Below are positions 33,847-43,205 of a stretch of DNA of 64,000 nt, in pieces; position 1 is the stretch's first letter, and the number at the start of each line of letters is the position of its first letter. The notes under the pieces were generated by a model. The model had not been told where the DNA came from, did not search any database, and was given only the letters and a program-made list of their open reading frames with translations. The stretch is taken from contig CAWADH010000010.1 of assembly GCA_963780795.1 (NCBI GenBank), forward strand, positions 345,272-409,271, written 5' to 3'. The translations under genes were made by a program, and so were the position numbers. This DNA is from DATJGR01 sp963780795. Its GTDB lineage: Bacteria; Pseudomonadota; Gammaproteobacteria; Pseudomonadales; Azotimanducaceae.

Positions 33847-36201
33847 ATGAGGTTCGCGCCGCAGCTCCATCGATCCCGGCGCGGTTGGCTGCTGCTCGCT
33901 CTGTCTCTGATCTGGTGCCCTTCTCTGTCCGCCGCCGAGCGCGTCGCGTTCGACTATCGCATCGACGCTGATACGCGGCTCGGCATCGCCGACGTGGCCG
34001 ACTCGGGCGGCTGGGCGCACGGCGACGGCGCGCCGACCTTCGGCTTTCGTTCCGACGCCGTCTGGCTCAGAACCGATGTTCCGCCGACGGCGGAGGTGAT
34101 GGTCATAGACAACGGCTGGCTCGACGACATCGAGGTGTTCTTCATCGCTGACGACCGCGACATGGTGCGCTACCACACCGGCAATCGCTTTCCGTTTGCT
34201 TCGCGCGCGATCGGCGCGCCGCCGTTTGCGTTCCCGGTGCCAACTGGTAGCGAGCACGTGTACGTGCGATCGATCGGACACAGCGCGCACTACCTGCCGA
34301 TTTCTTTCACGACGCATCCGCAGTTCGACTCCGCGGCCACCTCGCGCGCGCTGCTGCAGGGCTGCTACTACGGAATCGTCGTCGCGATGATCATGTACTA
34401 CGCGGTGTTGTTCGGCGGCATGCGCGACAAGGTGTACCTCTACTACGTGCTCTACGCCGCTTCGCTGATGCTGATGATGCTCAGCAAGGATGGGCTCGGT
34501 GCGCAGCACGTGTGGGGCGATTCGCCGACCATGCAACGCATTGCTTCCGATCTGATGACGACCTTGACGATCGCCTTCGCAACGCTGTTTGCGATGGCGT
34601 TTCTCAGGCTTCGCCGCGCATTGCCGTACATTCATCGCGCGCTGCAGATCTTCGTGGCGGTGGTTCTGATCAACGGCGCCGTGGGAACGGTGTTCGTGCG
34701 CCCCGTCTTTCCGATGATCAATGCGCTGCTCGTTGTGACCGGAACGCTACTGCTCACGGGCGTCGCCGTGCTGCGCCTGCGGCAGGGCTTCAGACCCGCT
34801 GCAATTTATCTCGTCGCCGCCGGCAGTCTGCTGGTGGGCAGCAGTCTGTTCGTGTCGCTGCTGCTCGGCTGGATCGACGACAGCCTGCTCGCGCGTTTCG
34901 GCGTGCAACTCGGCTCCACCGCGGAACTGATACTGCTGGCGTTCGCGTTGTCGCAACGCATGAACGAGGAACATCGCAAGCGGATGTGGATGCAACACCG
35001 GTCACTGGAACTCACGCGTGAAGTGCGCGCGCTCAAGACCGGAACGCAGATCGCGGAGGAACACCGGCAGCTGCAACGCTCGCTACAGCAGGCGCAGAAG
35101 CTGCGCACGATCGGCGAAATGACCGGCGGGTTCGCGCACGACTTCAACAACATTCTCGCCAGCGTACTTGGGTTTGCGGAGCTCGCGAAGGAACGCGTCG
35201 CGAAGCTCGGCGACCATCGGCTGGCGGACTTCGTCGGCGAAATCGAGCACGCGGGTCGACGCGGCTCGGATCTGGTGAAGCAGCTGTTGATCTACAGCCG
35301 CGGCGGCAACGCCGAGCCGCACGAATTCGATCTGAACGACACGATCACCGAGACGGTACGGTTTCTGCGCGGAACGCTTCCAGCCACGGTGCCGATCGAG
35401 ACCGAACTGCCGGAACGACCGCAGTTCGGGTTCGCCGATCCGGCGCACATCCAGCAGATGCTGGTGAATCTCAGCCTGAACGCTTCCGAAGCCATGGCCG
35501 AGCGCGGTGACATCGTCATCTCGCTGCAGCGCCGGACCAGCCATGATTCGACGTGCGCGTCGTGCGCTGCGCGCTTCTCGGGCGAGCATCTCGTGATTAG
35601 CGTCGCGGACCGCGGACGCGGCGTGGTCAACGTGCCCGATCTGTTCACGCCGTTCTACACGACCAAACCGGTCGGCCGCGGCTCCGGGCTCGGTCTTTCG
35701 GTCGTGCACGGAATCGCGCACGAATACGGCGCCCACATCACCGTTTCCCCAAGAGCAGAAGGGGGTACGAAATTCTCGGTGCATCTGCCGTTGCACGATG
35801 CGCGCGCGCTGCCGGCGCAGCACGGCGGTAACCGCATACTGGTGATCGACGACGACCGCGCGCTGGCGCGATATCTCGAAGCGATGCTCGTCGGCGATGG
35901 TTATGTGGTGACCGTCGCGCACACCTCATCGGAAGCGCTGGAGCGCGTCATCGCGAATCCGAACGCCTTCGACCTCGTCATCACCGATCAGCTGATGCCG
36001 CAGGTTACCGGGCTCGAACTCGCGCGCGACATTCGCGACGTGCGACCCGATCTGCCGGTCATCCTGTGCAGCGGCAACCCCGACGCCATCGACCGCGCCA
36101 CCCTCGCGCACACCGCAATCAGGGCGGTGTTTGCCAAGCCGATCGAATCGGAGCTGCTACTCGCGAAGGTGCGCGGCGTGCTGTCGGAACCCGCCCACTG
36201 A
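33847..36201 (+). CDS. Hybrid sensor histidine kinase with 7TM-DISM input
   Basis: Membrane signal protein of 784 residues. A signal peptide and a periplasmic 7TMR-DISM extracellular domain (about residues 30-160) lead to seven predicted helices (about 165-375), then a coiled coil, a HisKA-type dimerisation helix with H431 in AHDFNNILAS, an ATPase domain with NLSLNASEAM and the GSGLGLSV loop, and a C-terminal receiver with D714 in ITDQLMP. It begins seven bases after the helicase. No response regulator or DNA-binding output is adjacent, so its target is unknown. A cysteine pair CASC inside the ATPase domain is unusual. Confidence 0.9.
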   Translation: MRFAPQLHRSRRGWLLLALSLIWCPSLSAAERVAFDYRIDADTRLGIADVADSGGWAHGDGAPTFGFRSDAVWLRTDVPPTAEVMVIDNGWLDDIEVFFIADDRDMVRYHTGNRFPFASRAIGAPPFAFPVPTGSEHVYVRSIGHSAHYLPISFTTHPQFDSAATSRALLQGCYYGIVVAMIMYYAVLFGGMRDKVYLYYVLYAASLMLMMLSKDGLGAQHVWGDSPTMQRIASDLMTTLTIAFATLFAMAFLRLRRALPYIHRALQIFVAVVLINGAVGTVFVRPVFPMINALLVVTGTLLLTGVAVLRLRQGFRPAAIYLVAAGSLLVGSSLFVSLLLGWIDDSLLARFGVQLGSTAELILLAFALSQRMNEEHRKRMWMQHRSLELTREVRALKTGTQIAEEHRQLQRSLQQAQKLRTIGEMTGGFAHDFNNILASVLGFAELAKERVAKLGDHRLADFVGEIEHAGRRGSDLVKQLLIYSRGGNAEPHEFDLNDTITETVRFLRGTLPATVPIETELPERPQFGFADPAHIQQMLVNLSLNASEAMAERGDIVISLQRRTSHDSTCASCAARFSGEHLVISVADRGRGVVNVPDLFTPFYTTKPVGRGSGLGLSVVHGIAHEYGAHITVSPRAEGGTKFSVHLPLHDARALPAQHGGNRILVIDDDRALARYLEAMLVGDGYVVTVAHTSSEALERVIANPNAFDLVITDQLMPQVTGLELARDIRDVRPDLPVILCSGNPDAIDRATLAHTAIRAVFAKPIESELLLAKVRGVLSEPAH

Positions 36202-36264
36202 ACGGACATTGACCCGCGTTCTGCAAACGCAGAGCATGCCCCCATCGCCGACCAGAGCCTTCCG

Positions 36265-37071
36265 ATGCGCACCGCCGTGGTTCAAATGCGTTCGACGCCC
36301 GACGTCGCCGCCAATCTCGAATCGGCCGAACGGATGACAGCAAGAGCGGTCGAACGCGGCGCCGCATGCGTGCTGCTGCCGGAAGCGTTCGCGTTCATCG
36401 GCCCCGACGCGCAGAAGCAGGAGATCACCGAGCCGCTGCCGGCGGGCGGACCGATCCTCGCGCGCTGTCAGGCGCTCGCGTCGAAGCATCGCATCCACCT
36501 CGTGCTGGGCGGCTTCCACGAGCGCTCGAACGAGAAGGGCAAAACCTACAACACCTGCGTGCATCTGAAGCCCGACGGCAGCATCGCGGCGGTGTATCGA
36601 AAAATCCACCTGTTCGACGTCGATCTTCCCGACGGCACGCGGCTGAAGGAGTCCGACAAGACGTTGCCCGGAAGCGAAACGGTGGTAACGCAGACTCCGT
36701 TCGGTACGCTCGGCCTGAGCATCTGCTACGACATGCGGTTCCCGGAGTTGTATCAACAACTGGTCGACAAAGGGGCGGTGGCTCTGACGATGCCGTCGGC
36801 GTTCACGCTGTCCACCGGCAAAGATCACTGGCACGTGCTGCTGCGCGCGCGCGCAATCGAATGTCAGGCATACGTGCTCGCGCCGGCGCAGTGGGGCAAT
36901 CATCACGGCACGCGTACGTCCTACGGACATGCGTTGATCGTCGATCCATGGGGTTGCGTCATCGCCGAGTGCGGCGAAGGCGACGGCGTTGCCGTTGCAG
37001 ACCTCGAGATGTCAGCGGTTACCGGCGCGCGCCAGCGGCTGCCGAGCCTCGAACACCGCCGCCTGCGCTGA
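36265..37071 (+). CDS. Nitrilase-superfamily amidase (Nit1-like)
   Basis: Carbon-nitrogen hydrolase of 268 residues with the Glu-Lys-Cys triad in LLPEAF, YRKIHLFD and ICYDMRFPE. It matches the branch that contains mammalian Nit1 and bacterial YbeM, deaminated glutathione amidases acting in metabolite repair. The ATG at 36265 starts the fold directly. It precedes the aminotransferase by four bases, so an operon is likely. Confidence 0.9.
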   Translation: MRTAVVQMRSTPDVAANLESAERMTARAVERGAACVLLPEAFAFIGPDAQKQEITEPLPAGGPILARCQALASKHRIHLVLGGFHERSNEKGKTYNTCVHLKPDGSIAAVYRKIHLFDVDLPDGTRLKESDKTLPGSETVVTQTPFGTLGLSICYDMRFPELYQQLVDKGAVALTMPSAFTLSTGKDHWHVLLRARAIECQAYVLAPAQWGNHHGTRTSYGHALIVDPWGCVIAECGEGDGVAVADLEMSAVTGARQRLPSLEHRRLR

Positions 37072-37075
37072 CGCG

Positions 37076-38167
37076 ATGTCGTACGAGCGCGAAAGCATCC
37101 GGCGGATGCACGGTTACACGTACGGCGAACAGCCGGACGGTACCGACGTCATCAAGCTGAACACGAACGAGAACCCGTATCCGCCGAGCCCTGCCGTGGA
37201 AGCGGCGTTGAAGAGCTTCGACGCGACTGTGCTGCGTCGTTATCCGCAACCGACGGCCGACCGCTTCCGCGCGCTGGCCGCGGCGCGCCACGGCTTGTCG
37301 ATCGACCGGGTTATCGTCACGAACGGCGGCGACGAACTGCTACGGATGGCGTTCACCACGTTCCTCGACAGCGGTGATGTATTCGGTACCACTGATCCGA
37401 GCTACTCGCTCTACTCGGTGCTCGCGGAAGTGCAGGGTTGCGAGGTGAAAGCGCTGCCGTTGACCGACGACTGGGATCTGCCGCGCGACTTCGCGCAACA
37501 GATGAACGATCTGGGCGCCCGCCTCGTCTGCGTCGTGAACCCGCACGCGCCCACCGGACTGCTGATCGACGCCGACATCATCGGAAACCTCGCAAACGAA
37601 CTCGACGGCGTGCTGCTGGTGGACGAAGCCTACGTCGACTTCGTCGACCCGTCGCTGCGACACGACGTGATCAACATGGTGCGCGCGTTCGACAACGTAT
37701 TGCTGTTGCGCACGCTGTCGAAAGGCTATTCGCTTGCGGGCTTGCGCCTCGGCTACGGCGTTGGCTCGCCGAACCTGATCGAGCCGATGCTGACGAAGAC
37801 GCGCGACAGCTACAACGTCGATGCGATCGCGCAAGCCGTAGCGTGCGCCGGTTTCGCCGATCTCGATTACGCGACGAGCACCTGGGAGCGGGTTCGCGGC
37901 GAACGCCGTCGGTTGCGCGACGCGCTTCGATCGCGCGGCTTCACGGTGCCGCCGTCGCAAACCAACTTCCTGCTCGCCGCGCCGCCGATCGAAGGCACAC
38001 ACGGCGCTGCCGAGTTGTATGCCGCGCTCAAAGCGCGCGGCATTCTGGTGCGGTATTTCGATGCGCCTCGCCTCGAAGACAAACTGCGCATCACGGTGGG
38101 CGACCCGCAACAGAACGACCGCCTGCTCGCCGCGTTCGACGCGATCATGGCTGCCGCAAGGCCCTGA
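37076..38167 (+). CDS. hisC: Histidinol-phosphate aminotransferase-like
   Basis: Fold-type I PLP aminotransferase of 363 residues. The LNTNENPYPPSP start, the PHAPTG segment and the PLP lysine K216 in LSKGYSLAGLRLGYG mark the HisC group, which converts imidazole acetol phosphate in histidine synthesis. Other his genes are not in the window, so it may instead act on an aromatic keto acid, as several HisC paralogues do. The ATG at 37076 lies four bases after the amidase stop. Confidence 0.88.
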   Translation: MSYERESIRRMHGYTYGEQPDGTDVIKLNTNENPYPPSPAVEAALKSFDATVLRRYPQPTADRFRALAAARHGLSIDRVIVTNGGDELLRMAFTTFLDSGDVFGTTDPSYSLYSVLAEVQGCEVKALPLTDDWDLPRDFAQQMNDLGARLVCVVNPHAPTGLLIDADIIGNLANELDGVLLVDEAYVDFVDPSLRHDVINMVRAFDNVLLLRTLSKGYSLAGLRLGYGVGSPNLIEPMLTKTRDSYNVDAIAQAVACAGFADLDYATSTWERVRGERRRLRDALRSRGFTVPPSQTNFLLAAPPIEGTHGAAELYAALKARGILVRYFDAPRLEDKLRITVGDPQQNDRLLAAFDAIMAAARP

Positions 38168-38190
38168 CCGCCTGACACAGCAGTTCCGCG

Positions 38191-38350
38191 CTACTGCGCG
38201 CTGAAATGCCGGCGCACCGTGAGCGTGCCGCCGTCTTCGGCCTTGCCGCTCAGTTTGATCGTCTGTTCCCCGGACTGATTGCGCAGATCGCCTTTGATCG
38301 AGGCGGTGACCGGTTTCATTTCCGGCGGAAGCGGATCGACCCGGTCGTGG
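38191..38350 (-). pseudogene. Detached C-terminal part of the 38316-38933 gene
   Basis: In the alternate frame the sequence reads VDPLPPEMKPVTASIKGD and on to a Gln/Lys/Arg-rich end at a TAG stop (38191). This is coding-like and begins where the main frame diverges, around 38346-38352. A one-base insertion or deletion explains it. It may be a real mutation or a sequencing error. Confidence 0.5.
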
Positions 38351-38933
38351 TACCGGTTTTGTGTTCCGGGTGATCGGAGTCGACGAGGTGTACCTTCTCT
38401 TCGATCGAATATGTCCCCTTCTGCGCGGTCGCGCTGCACATCTGATAGCGCGGCGCGCCGGGCTTAGACGCCTCCGCGGCATCGGCGATATCGTGCTTCG
38501 CCGACTCCATTTCCGGCGTCATGCCCTGCGACATGCCGTAACGCGCGACGGCTTTTTCGATGCACGCCTCGTCCTCGCCGCACTTGTCGATGATCGCCTG
38601 TATGTCGCCCATCATCGGCGCCATCTTCTCTTGCGCCTGCGCGGCGGACGCCATCGTGCGGGCCCGATTGGCCTGCAGATCGGCCTGCTGCTTTGCGTCG
38701 AGCGCGATCATGACGGGCATCGGCGAAGCGGCGCCGGCGGCCAGCTGCGCGGTGATCTTTACGACGCGCTTCACCTGCCACTCGTGCACGTTGTACACGT
38801 CCTTCGTCTGGCCCGACGAGTCGTAGCTGTACTCGACTTCGAGCGTGGCTTTGGTTTTCGGCGCCGCCAACAGGTCGGCCTGCGCTGGAATCGCCGCGCA
38901 GTACAGCAAGATCGCGATCGCACCTTCCTTCAT
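38316..38933 (-). CDS. Secreted hypothetical protein, reading frame shifted near its end
   Basis: Predicted periplasmic protein of 205 residues with a signal peptide (MKEGAIAILLYCAAIPAQA). The middle is Ala/Met-rich and helical (QEKMAPMMGDIQAIIDKCGE). No family recognised. The frame stops at 38316, but a second frame continues the protein-like pattern from about 38350 to 38191 (see next entry), so the intact product would be about 247 residues. It lies between the end of hisC, which it faces, and the cupin gene. Confidence 0.6.
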   Translation of the reverse strand: MKEGAIAILLYCAAIPAQADLLAAPKTKATLEVEYSYDSSGQTKDVYNVHEWQVKRVVKITAQLAAGAASPMPVMIALDAKQQADLQANRARTMASAAQAQEKMAPMMGDIQAIIDKCGEDEACIEKAVARYGMSQGMTPEMESAKHDIADAAEASKPGAPRYQMCSATAQKGTYSIEEKVHLVDSDHPEHKTGTTTGSIRFRRK

Positions 38934-39116
38934 TGGCCCCCTATCTCCGAATCAGGTCCGACGAGGGTGGGTGACGTATCGATGGCGGTCAAGCAGCATA
39001 CGACGGCTCACAATCTCGAACGGTTCACCAACGCAGACGGTGCGCCTTGCTGCATCGGCGACGGCCGTGCTACACCACGCACGTTTGAAAGAGCAGGTCG
39101 CAGGAGACATTTCGAA

Positions 39117-39593
39117 ATGAGCGAGAGCGATCGTCCGAAGCCGCTGCTGAACGCCGCCGCGATCGAGGCGATCGAACCGGTGCACAGCCAGCATCAGTTC
39201 AACGACAACGCGGTGCGCCTCACGCGCACCCTCGGCACGCGCGTCGGCATGCAGCGCATCGGCGTTCACCTGGTTCGACTCGCGCCGGGACGCGAGAGCA
39301 CGCAGTTCCACTTCCACGATGCCGACGAAGAGTTCCTGTACGTGCTCGAGGGGCGGGGCGTCGCCGAAATCGGCGATGAACGATTTGAAGTCGGTCCCGG
39401 TGATTTCATGGGATTCGCTGCGCCGTCTCCTGCGCACACGCTGTCGAATCCGTTCGATCGCGACCTCGTATACCTGATGGCGGGCGAGCGCAATCCGAAC
39501 GACGTGGTGCACTATCCGCGGATTCGCCGTTCGATGATAAAAGGCCCCGGGCGCCGGCGCTGGGTCGACTGGGACAACCTGCACGAACTGTGA
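39117..39593 (+). CDS. Cupin-domain protein
   Basis: Small beta-barrel protein of 158 residues. The metal-binding cupin motif 1 appears as FHFHDADEEFLYVLEGRG and motif 2 as PGDFMGFAAPSPAHTL. It could be a dioxygenase or isomerase, or a sugar-binding protein; no substrate is visible. AGGAG precedes the ATG at 39117. The next gene overlaps its stop by four bases. Confidence 0.85.
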   Translation: MSESDRPKPLLNAAAIEAIEPVHSQHQFNDNAVRLTRTLGTRVGMQRIGVHLVRLAPGRESTQFHFHDADEEFLYVLEGRGVAEIGDERFEVGPGDFMGFAAPSPAHTLSNPFDRDLVYLMAGERNPNDVVHYPRIRRSMIKGPGRRRWVDWDNLHEL

Positions 39594-40654
39594 AAGACGA
39601 CGCCGAACTCCGCGCCATCATCGTGGCGTTAGTGCCGAACACGCGGGTGGCCGCCATCGTGCCGCTGCCCGCCGGACCGCGCGCGCAAACTTATCGCGCC
39701 GACGTCATTGCCGACGGCCGTTCCCAAACTTGGTTCGTCAAGCATTTTCCGGAAGCGTCCGACCATGCAACGCAGGAATTCAACAGCTACGCGCGCCTGC
39801 GCGGTGTCGTTGGGGTGACGCCGACCCTGATTGCCGCCGATTCGAGACGGCGCGTGCTGATCGTCGAGTATCTCACTCATGCGCTCGATCTGTTCGTTGC
39901 CCTGCAACGCACCGCGGATCCGTTGAGCGTCACCCGCGAACTGGGCCGCCTGACTGCGCGGCTGACGGCCTCAACCTGCCAGCCGCAGCCTTCCGTAGAA
40001 GACGTGGCAGTCCGTGAACGCGCGGCCTTAGCCGCGGCCTGGCCAAACGTGGCCGCGTGGGCGGAACGATTCGGCGTGCACGGAAACGACGGCGTGGGTG
40101 CCGCATTTGCGGCGGTACTGGATCGTTGGGCGTATCCATCGAAAGCGAGCCTCACTCAGGGCGATCCGGCGCCGAGCAACGTGGTGTTTCTACCGGACGG
40201 TCAGGCGAGGCTCGTCGACTTCGAATACGGCGCACAACGCCACGTGCTCGCCGATCTGGTGCAGTGGTGGATCCGCTGCCCGCTGCCGGAACGATGGTTC
40301 GAGGCGATGGTGGACGAGGTGCGGGCCGCGCTCGTCGGCAACGGCACCTACACCGATGCCGAGGCGTTCGACGACGATCTGGCGTATGTCGCAACCTACG
40401 CAGCGCTTTACATGTTCACGTGGCTGCCGATCGAGCAGACGATCGCCGAAGACCCTGCCTGGGTGGGTGCATGGCGTGCGCGACACGCGTTGTTGTCGTC
40501 CAGTTCGCGCGGTATGCGCGCCGCCCGCTCTGCGCCGGCGCTCTTGCCGCTGGCCGAATGGCTCGACGCGCTGAACTCGGCTCTGACGCACGCGTGGCCG
40601 GCCAGCGGCGATGGTGCTCCGGACTGGAGCGCGCTCGTCGGCAAGAGCGGTTGA
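39590..40654 (+). CDS. APH-fold kinase, divergent
   Basis: Protein of 354 residues of the aminoglycoside/homoserine kinase fold. The catalytic loop is QGDPAPSN rather than HGDxxxxN, keeping the catalytic aspartate and the asparagine while the usual histidine is replaced by glutamine; a LVDFEYG element provides the DFG-like aspartate. It is clearly different from the phosphotransferase at 2231. Coupled to the cupin gene by a four-base overlap. The substrate is unknown; a cupin partner might supply or bind it. Confidence 0.78.
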   Translation: MKDDAELRAIIVALVPNTRVAAIVPLPAGPRAQTYRADVIADGRSQTWFVKHFPEASDHATQEFNSYARLRGVVGVTPTLIAADSRRRVLIVEYLTHALDLFVALQRTADPLSVTRELGRLTARLTASTCQPQPSVEDVAVRERAALAAAWPNVAAWAERFGVHGNDGVGAAFAAVLDRWAYPSKASLTQGDPAPSNVVFLPDGQARLVDFEYGAQRHVLADLVQWWIRCPLPERWFEAMVDEVRAALVGNGTYTDAEAFDDDLAYVATYAALYMFTWLPIEQTIAEDPAWVGAWRARHALLSSSSRGMRAARSAPALLPLAEWLDALNSALTHAWPASGDGAPDWSALVGKSG

Positions 40655-40658
40655 CCGG

Positions 40659-42368
40659 TCAGTCGCGGTCCAGTCCGTCGTACAGCTGCTTCAGTTCCGC
40701 GCGCCACTGTTGCTGCAAATCTGCTTTCTGAAACTTCGGTTTGCGCGCCAGGTCCGCCTCGAGCAGCGCCTCGATCTCGACGATCCGTGCGAGCGCGTCG
40801 TCCGTTTGCGAGCTGCGCCGCGCCGTGGCTTGCAGCAACGGCTGCCGCGACACTGCGGGTTCGTCAGGCGCCTCGTAGAATGCGGCCGGATCGGCCATCT
40901 CGATCAGCCGCTTGCCCTGAATCAGCACATAACGCTGCGCGACCGTGTCCAGGAAACGCCGGTCGTGCGACGTGATCAGCACCGCCGCTCCGCTGTCGAG
41001 CAGCTGCTCTTCGAGCTGTTCCTTGCCGTCGATGTCGATATGGTTGGTCGGTTCGTCGAGAATCAGGAAGTTCGGCGCGCGCAGCGAAAGTAAAACGAAC
41101 AACGCGCGTGCACGCTCGCCGCCACTCATGACCGACAGACGCTTGTCGTGATCGCGGTACGGAAAACCGGCGTTGATGAGACGCCTTCGCACCTGCGCAT
41201 CGGAAACGTCGACGCGCTTGATGATGAAGTCCACCAGGGAAGACTCGGACGTCGCTTCGTCGAGCTCCTGATCGTAGTAGCCAAGCCGGACCTGCGGGCT
41301 GAGGCGGATGCCCGCGGTCTCACTGCCACGGAACGCGCCGATCAGCATCCGGATGAACGTCGACTTACCGACGCCGTTGGCGCCGAGCAGCGCAACGCGT
41401 TCGCCCGGTCGGATCAGGAACTGGCCGATGTCGAACAGCACATGTTCCGCTGCGGCCGCCGGAGCAACGCGCAGGTTTTCGACGCGAACCACCTCTTTCG
41501 AGCGCACGGCCGCGAGGTCCAACGTGAGATCGAGCGGAGACCCTTCCGTTACGAAGGTCTTCTCGGCTTCCATCCGTTCCGCGCGCTTCTCCATGCTCTT
41601 GGCGCGCCGCGCGAACTTCTCGTTGTCGAAATCGCGCCCCCACATTGCCAACCGTTTTGCGCTGGCGCGCACCGCTTCGATTTTGCGCTCCTCCGCTTCC
41701 CGACTGCGCCGCGCCGCGTCGTCGGCTTCTGCCAGGGCCGCACGCGCTTCGCTGAACGGCAGATCGAAACACCACAAGCGACCGTCGCGCAGGAACCACG
41801 TCGTGGTGGCCACCGCATCCAGAAACGCCCGGTCGTGCGACACGAGCACGAACGCGCCGCGATACGCATTCAGGTAAGACTCGAAGACGCGCATCGTCGC
41901 GAGGTCGAGATGGTTCGTCGGCTCGTCCAGCAGCAGCAGGTCGGGTTCGGCGATGACGGCGCGCGCAAACATCAGCCGGTTCTGCTGTCCGCCCGAGAGA
42001 TCGCCCGCGCGCAATTCGAACGACGCGGCCCCGATACCGAGTTCGTCGAGCAGCGCTTCGGCGCGCCAGCGCTCGTCGCGGTGCTCCGCCAAACCCTCGA
42101 GCACTGCATCGACGACGCTGCTCCGGGCCGACGCTTCCGGCAGGAACTGTTCGACGCGGCCCACCTTCAGGCCGCGCCGATAGATGATCTCGCCGGCATC
42201 GGGCGCACGCGCGCTCGCCAGAAAATCCAGCAGCGTCGACTTGCCGCAGCCATTGTGACCGACGAGCCCGATCCGCGAGCCGACCGCTACCGTGAATTCC
42301 AGATCGCTGAACAGCGTGCGCTCGCCGACGCCATGCGTTACGTCGCGTGCCTGGAGCAGCGTGGACAT
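40659..42368 (-). CDS. ABC-F family ATPase
   Basis: Soluble twin-ATPase protein of 569 residues with no membrane part. Two nucleotide domains carry GHNGCGKST / LSGGQQNR / LLLLDEPTNHLD and GANGVGKST / MSGGERAR / LILDEPTNHID. A charged linker (about residues 215-290) separates them. ABC-F proteins act on the ribosome (translation factors or antibiotic protection) rather than transport. The C-terminal segment forms a short coiled coil. Divergent from the rhomboid gene with 62 bases between the starts. Confidence 0.92.
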   Translation of the reverse strand: MSTLLQARDVTHGVGERTLFSDLEFTVAVGSRIGLVGHNGCGKSTLLDFLASARAPDAGEIIYRRGLKVGRVEQFLPEASARSSVVDAVLEGLAEHRDERWRAEALLDELGIGAASFELRAGDLSGGQQNRLMFARAVIAEPDLLLLDEPTNHLDLATMRVFESYLNAYRGAFVLVSHDRAFLDAVATTTWFLRDGRLWCFDLPFSEARAALAEADDAARRSREAEERKIEAVRASAKRLAMWGRDFDNEKFARRAKSMEKRAERMEAEKTFVTEGSPLDLTLDLAAVRSKEVVRVENLRVAPAAAAEHVLFDIGQFLIRPGERVALLGANGVGKSTFIRMLIGAFRGSETAGIRLSPQVRLGYYDQELDEATSESSLVDFIIKRVDVSDAQVRRRLINAGFPYRDHDKRLSVMSGGERARALFVLLSLRAPNFLILDEPTNHIDIDGKEQLEEQLLDSGAAVLITSHDRRFLDTVAQRYVLIQGKRLIEMADPAAFYEAPDEPAVSRQPLLQATARRSSQTDDALARIVEIEALLEADLARKPKFQKADLQQQWRAELKQLYDGLDRD

Positions 42369-42430
42369 TACTGATCGCCACCGTATTGCCTTACAGTCAG
42401 GCTAACAATGCTGCAGTTGACCGCCAAGAC

Positions 42431-43195
42431 GTGATTCCGATCCGCGACGAGAACCCTCGGGTGCATCCGCCCGCGACAACCATTGCGCTCATTTCGCTGA
42501 ACGTGCTCACGTGGGTGCTGCTGCAGGGACTCGGTACCGAGACGGCGCTGTCGCGTTCGATCTGCCTCTACGGACTGGTCCCCGGCGATCTGTTGGGAAC
42601 CGCGGCCGTCGGTTCACAGGTGGCCATGGATCACGGCATCGTCTGCGTACTCGACGGTCAATCCGGCTGGATCACCGTGTTCACGTCGATGTTCATGCAC
42701 GGCGGCTGGCTGCACCTGATCGGCAACATGTGGTTCCTGTGGATCTTCGGCGACAACGTCGAAGACGCAATGGGACACGTCCGTTTCGTCGTGTTCTATC
42801 TGTTGTGCGGACTCGCGGCGGCGGGCGCGCAAATGCTCGCTGCTCCGTCGAGCATCGTTCCAATGGTTGGCGCATCGGGCGCAATCGGCGGCGTGATGGG
42901 TGCGTACGCGTTGCTGTATCCGCGCGCGCACGTGCACATGTTCATATTTCTCGGCTTCTACATGACGACGATCGCGGTGCCCGCGATCTACATGCTCGGC
43001 TACTGGTTTCTACTGCAGTTGTTGAGCGGTCTGCCGGGACTTTCCGGAGGTGAGCTCGGCGGCGTCGCGTTCTGGGCACACGTCGGCGGATTCCTGGCGG
43101 GGCTCGCGCTCGTCGGGTTGTTCAAGCAACGCGAACGCCTCGAAGCGCGTCTGGGCCGACCGGCCAGACGCACCGCGAGACATCGGTGGTTTTGA
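42431..43195 (+). CDS. Rhomboid family intramembrane serine protease
   Basis: Membrane protein of 254 residues with six predicted helices. The catalytic serine lies in GASGAIGGV and the histidine in AHVGGFLAG; the HLIGNMWFLWIFGD segment is the family's N-terminal signature. The start is GTG at 42431; the frame continues upstream but through ABC-F start sequence. The substrate cannot be inferred. It ends ten bases before the end of the large lipoprotein, to which it converges. Confidence 0.92.
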   Translation: MIPIRDENPRVHPPATTIALISLNVLTWVLLQGLGTETALSRSICLYGLVPGDLLGTAAVGSQVAMDHGIVCVLDGQSGWITVFTSMFMHGGWLHLIGNMWFLWIFGDNVEDAMGHVRFVVFYLLCGLAAAGAQMLAAPSSIVPMVGASGAIGGVMGAYALLYPRAHVHMFIFLGFYMTTIAVPAIYMLGYWFLLQLLSGLPGLSGGELGGVAFWAHVGGFLAGLALVGLFKQRERLEARLGRPARRTARHRWF

Positions 43196-43205
43196 GCGGG
43201 CAGCG

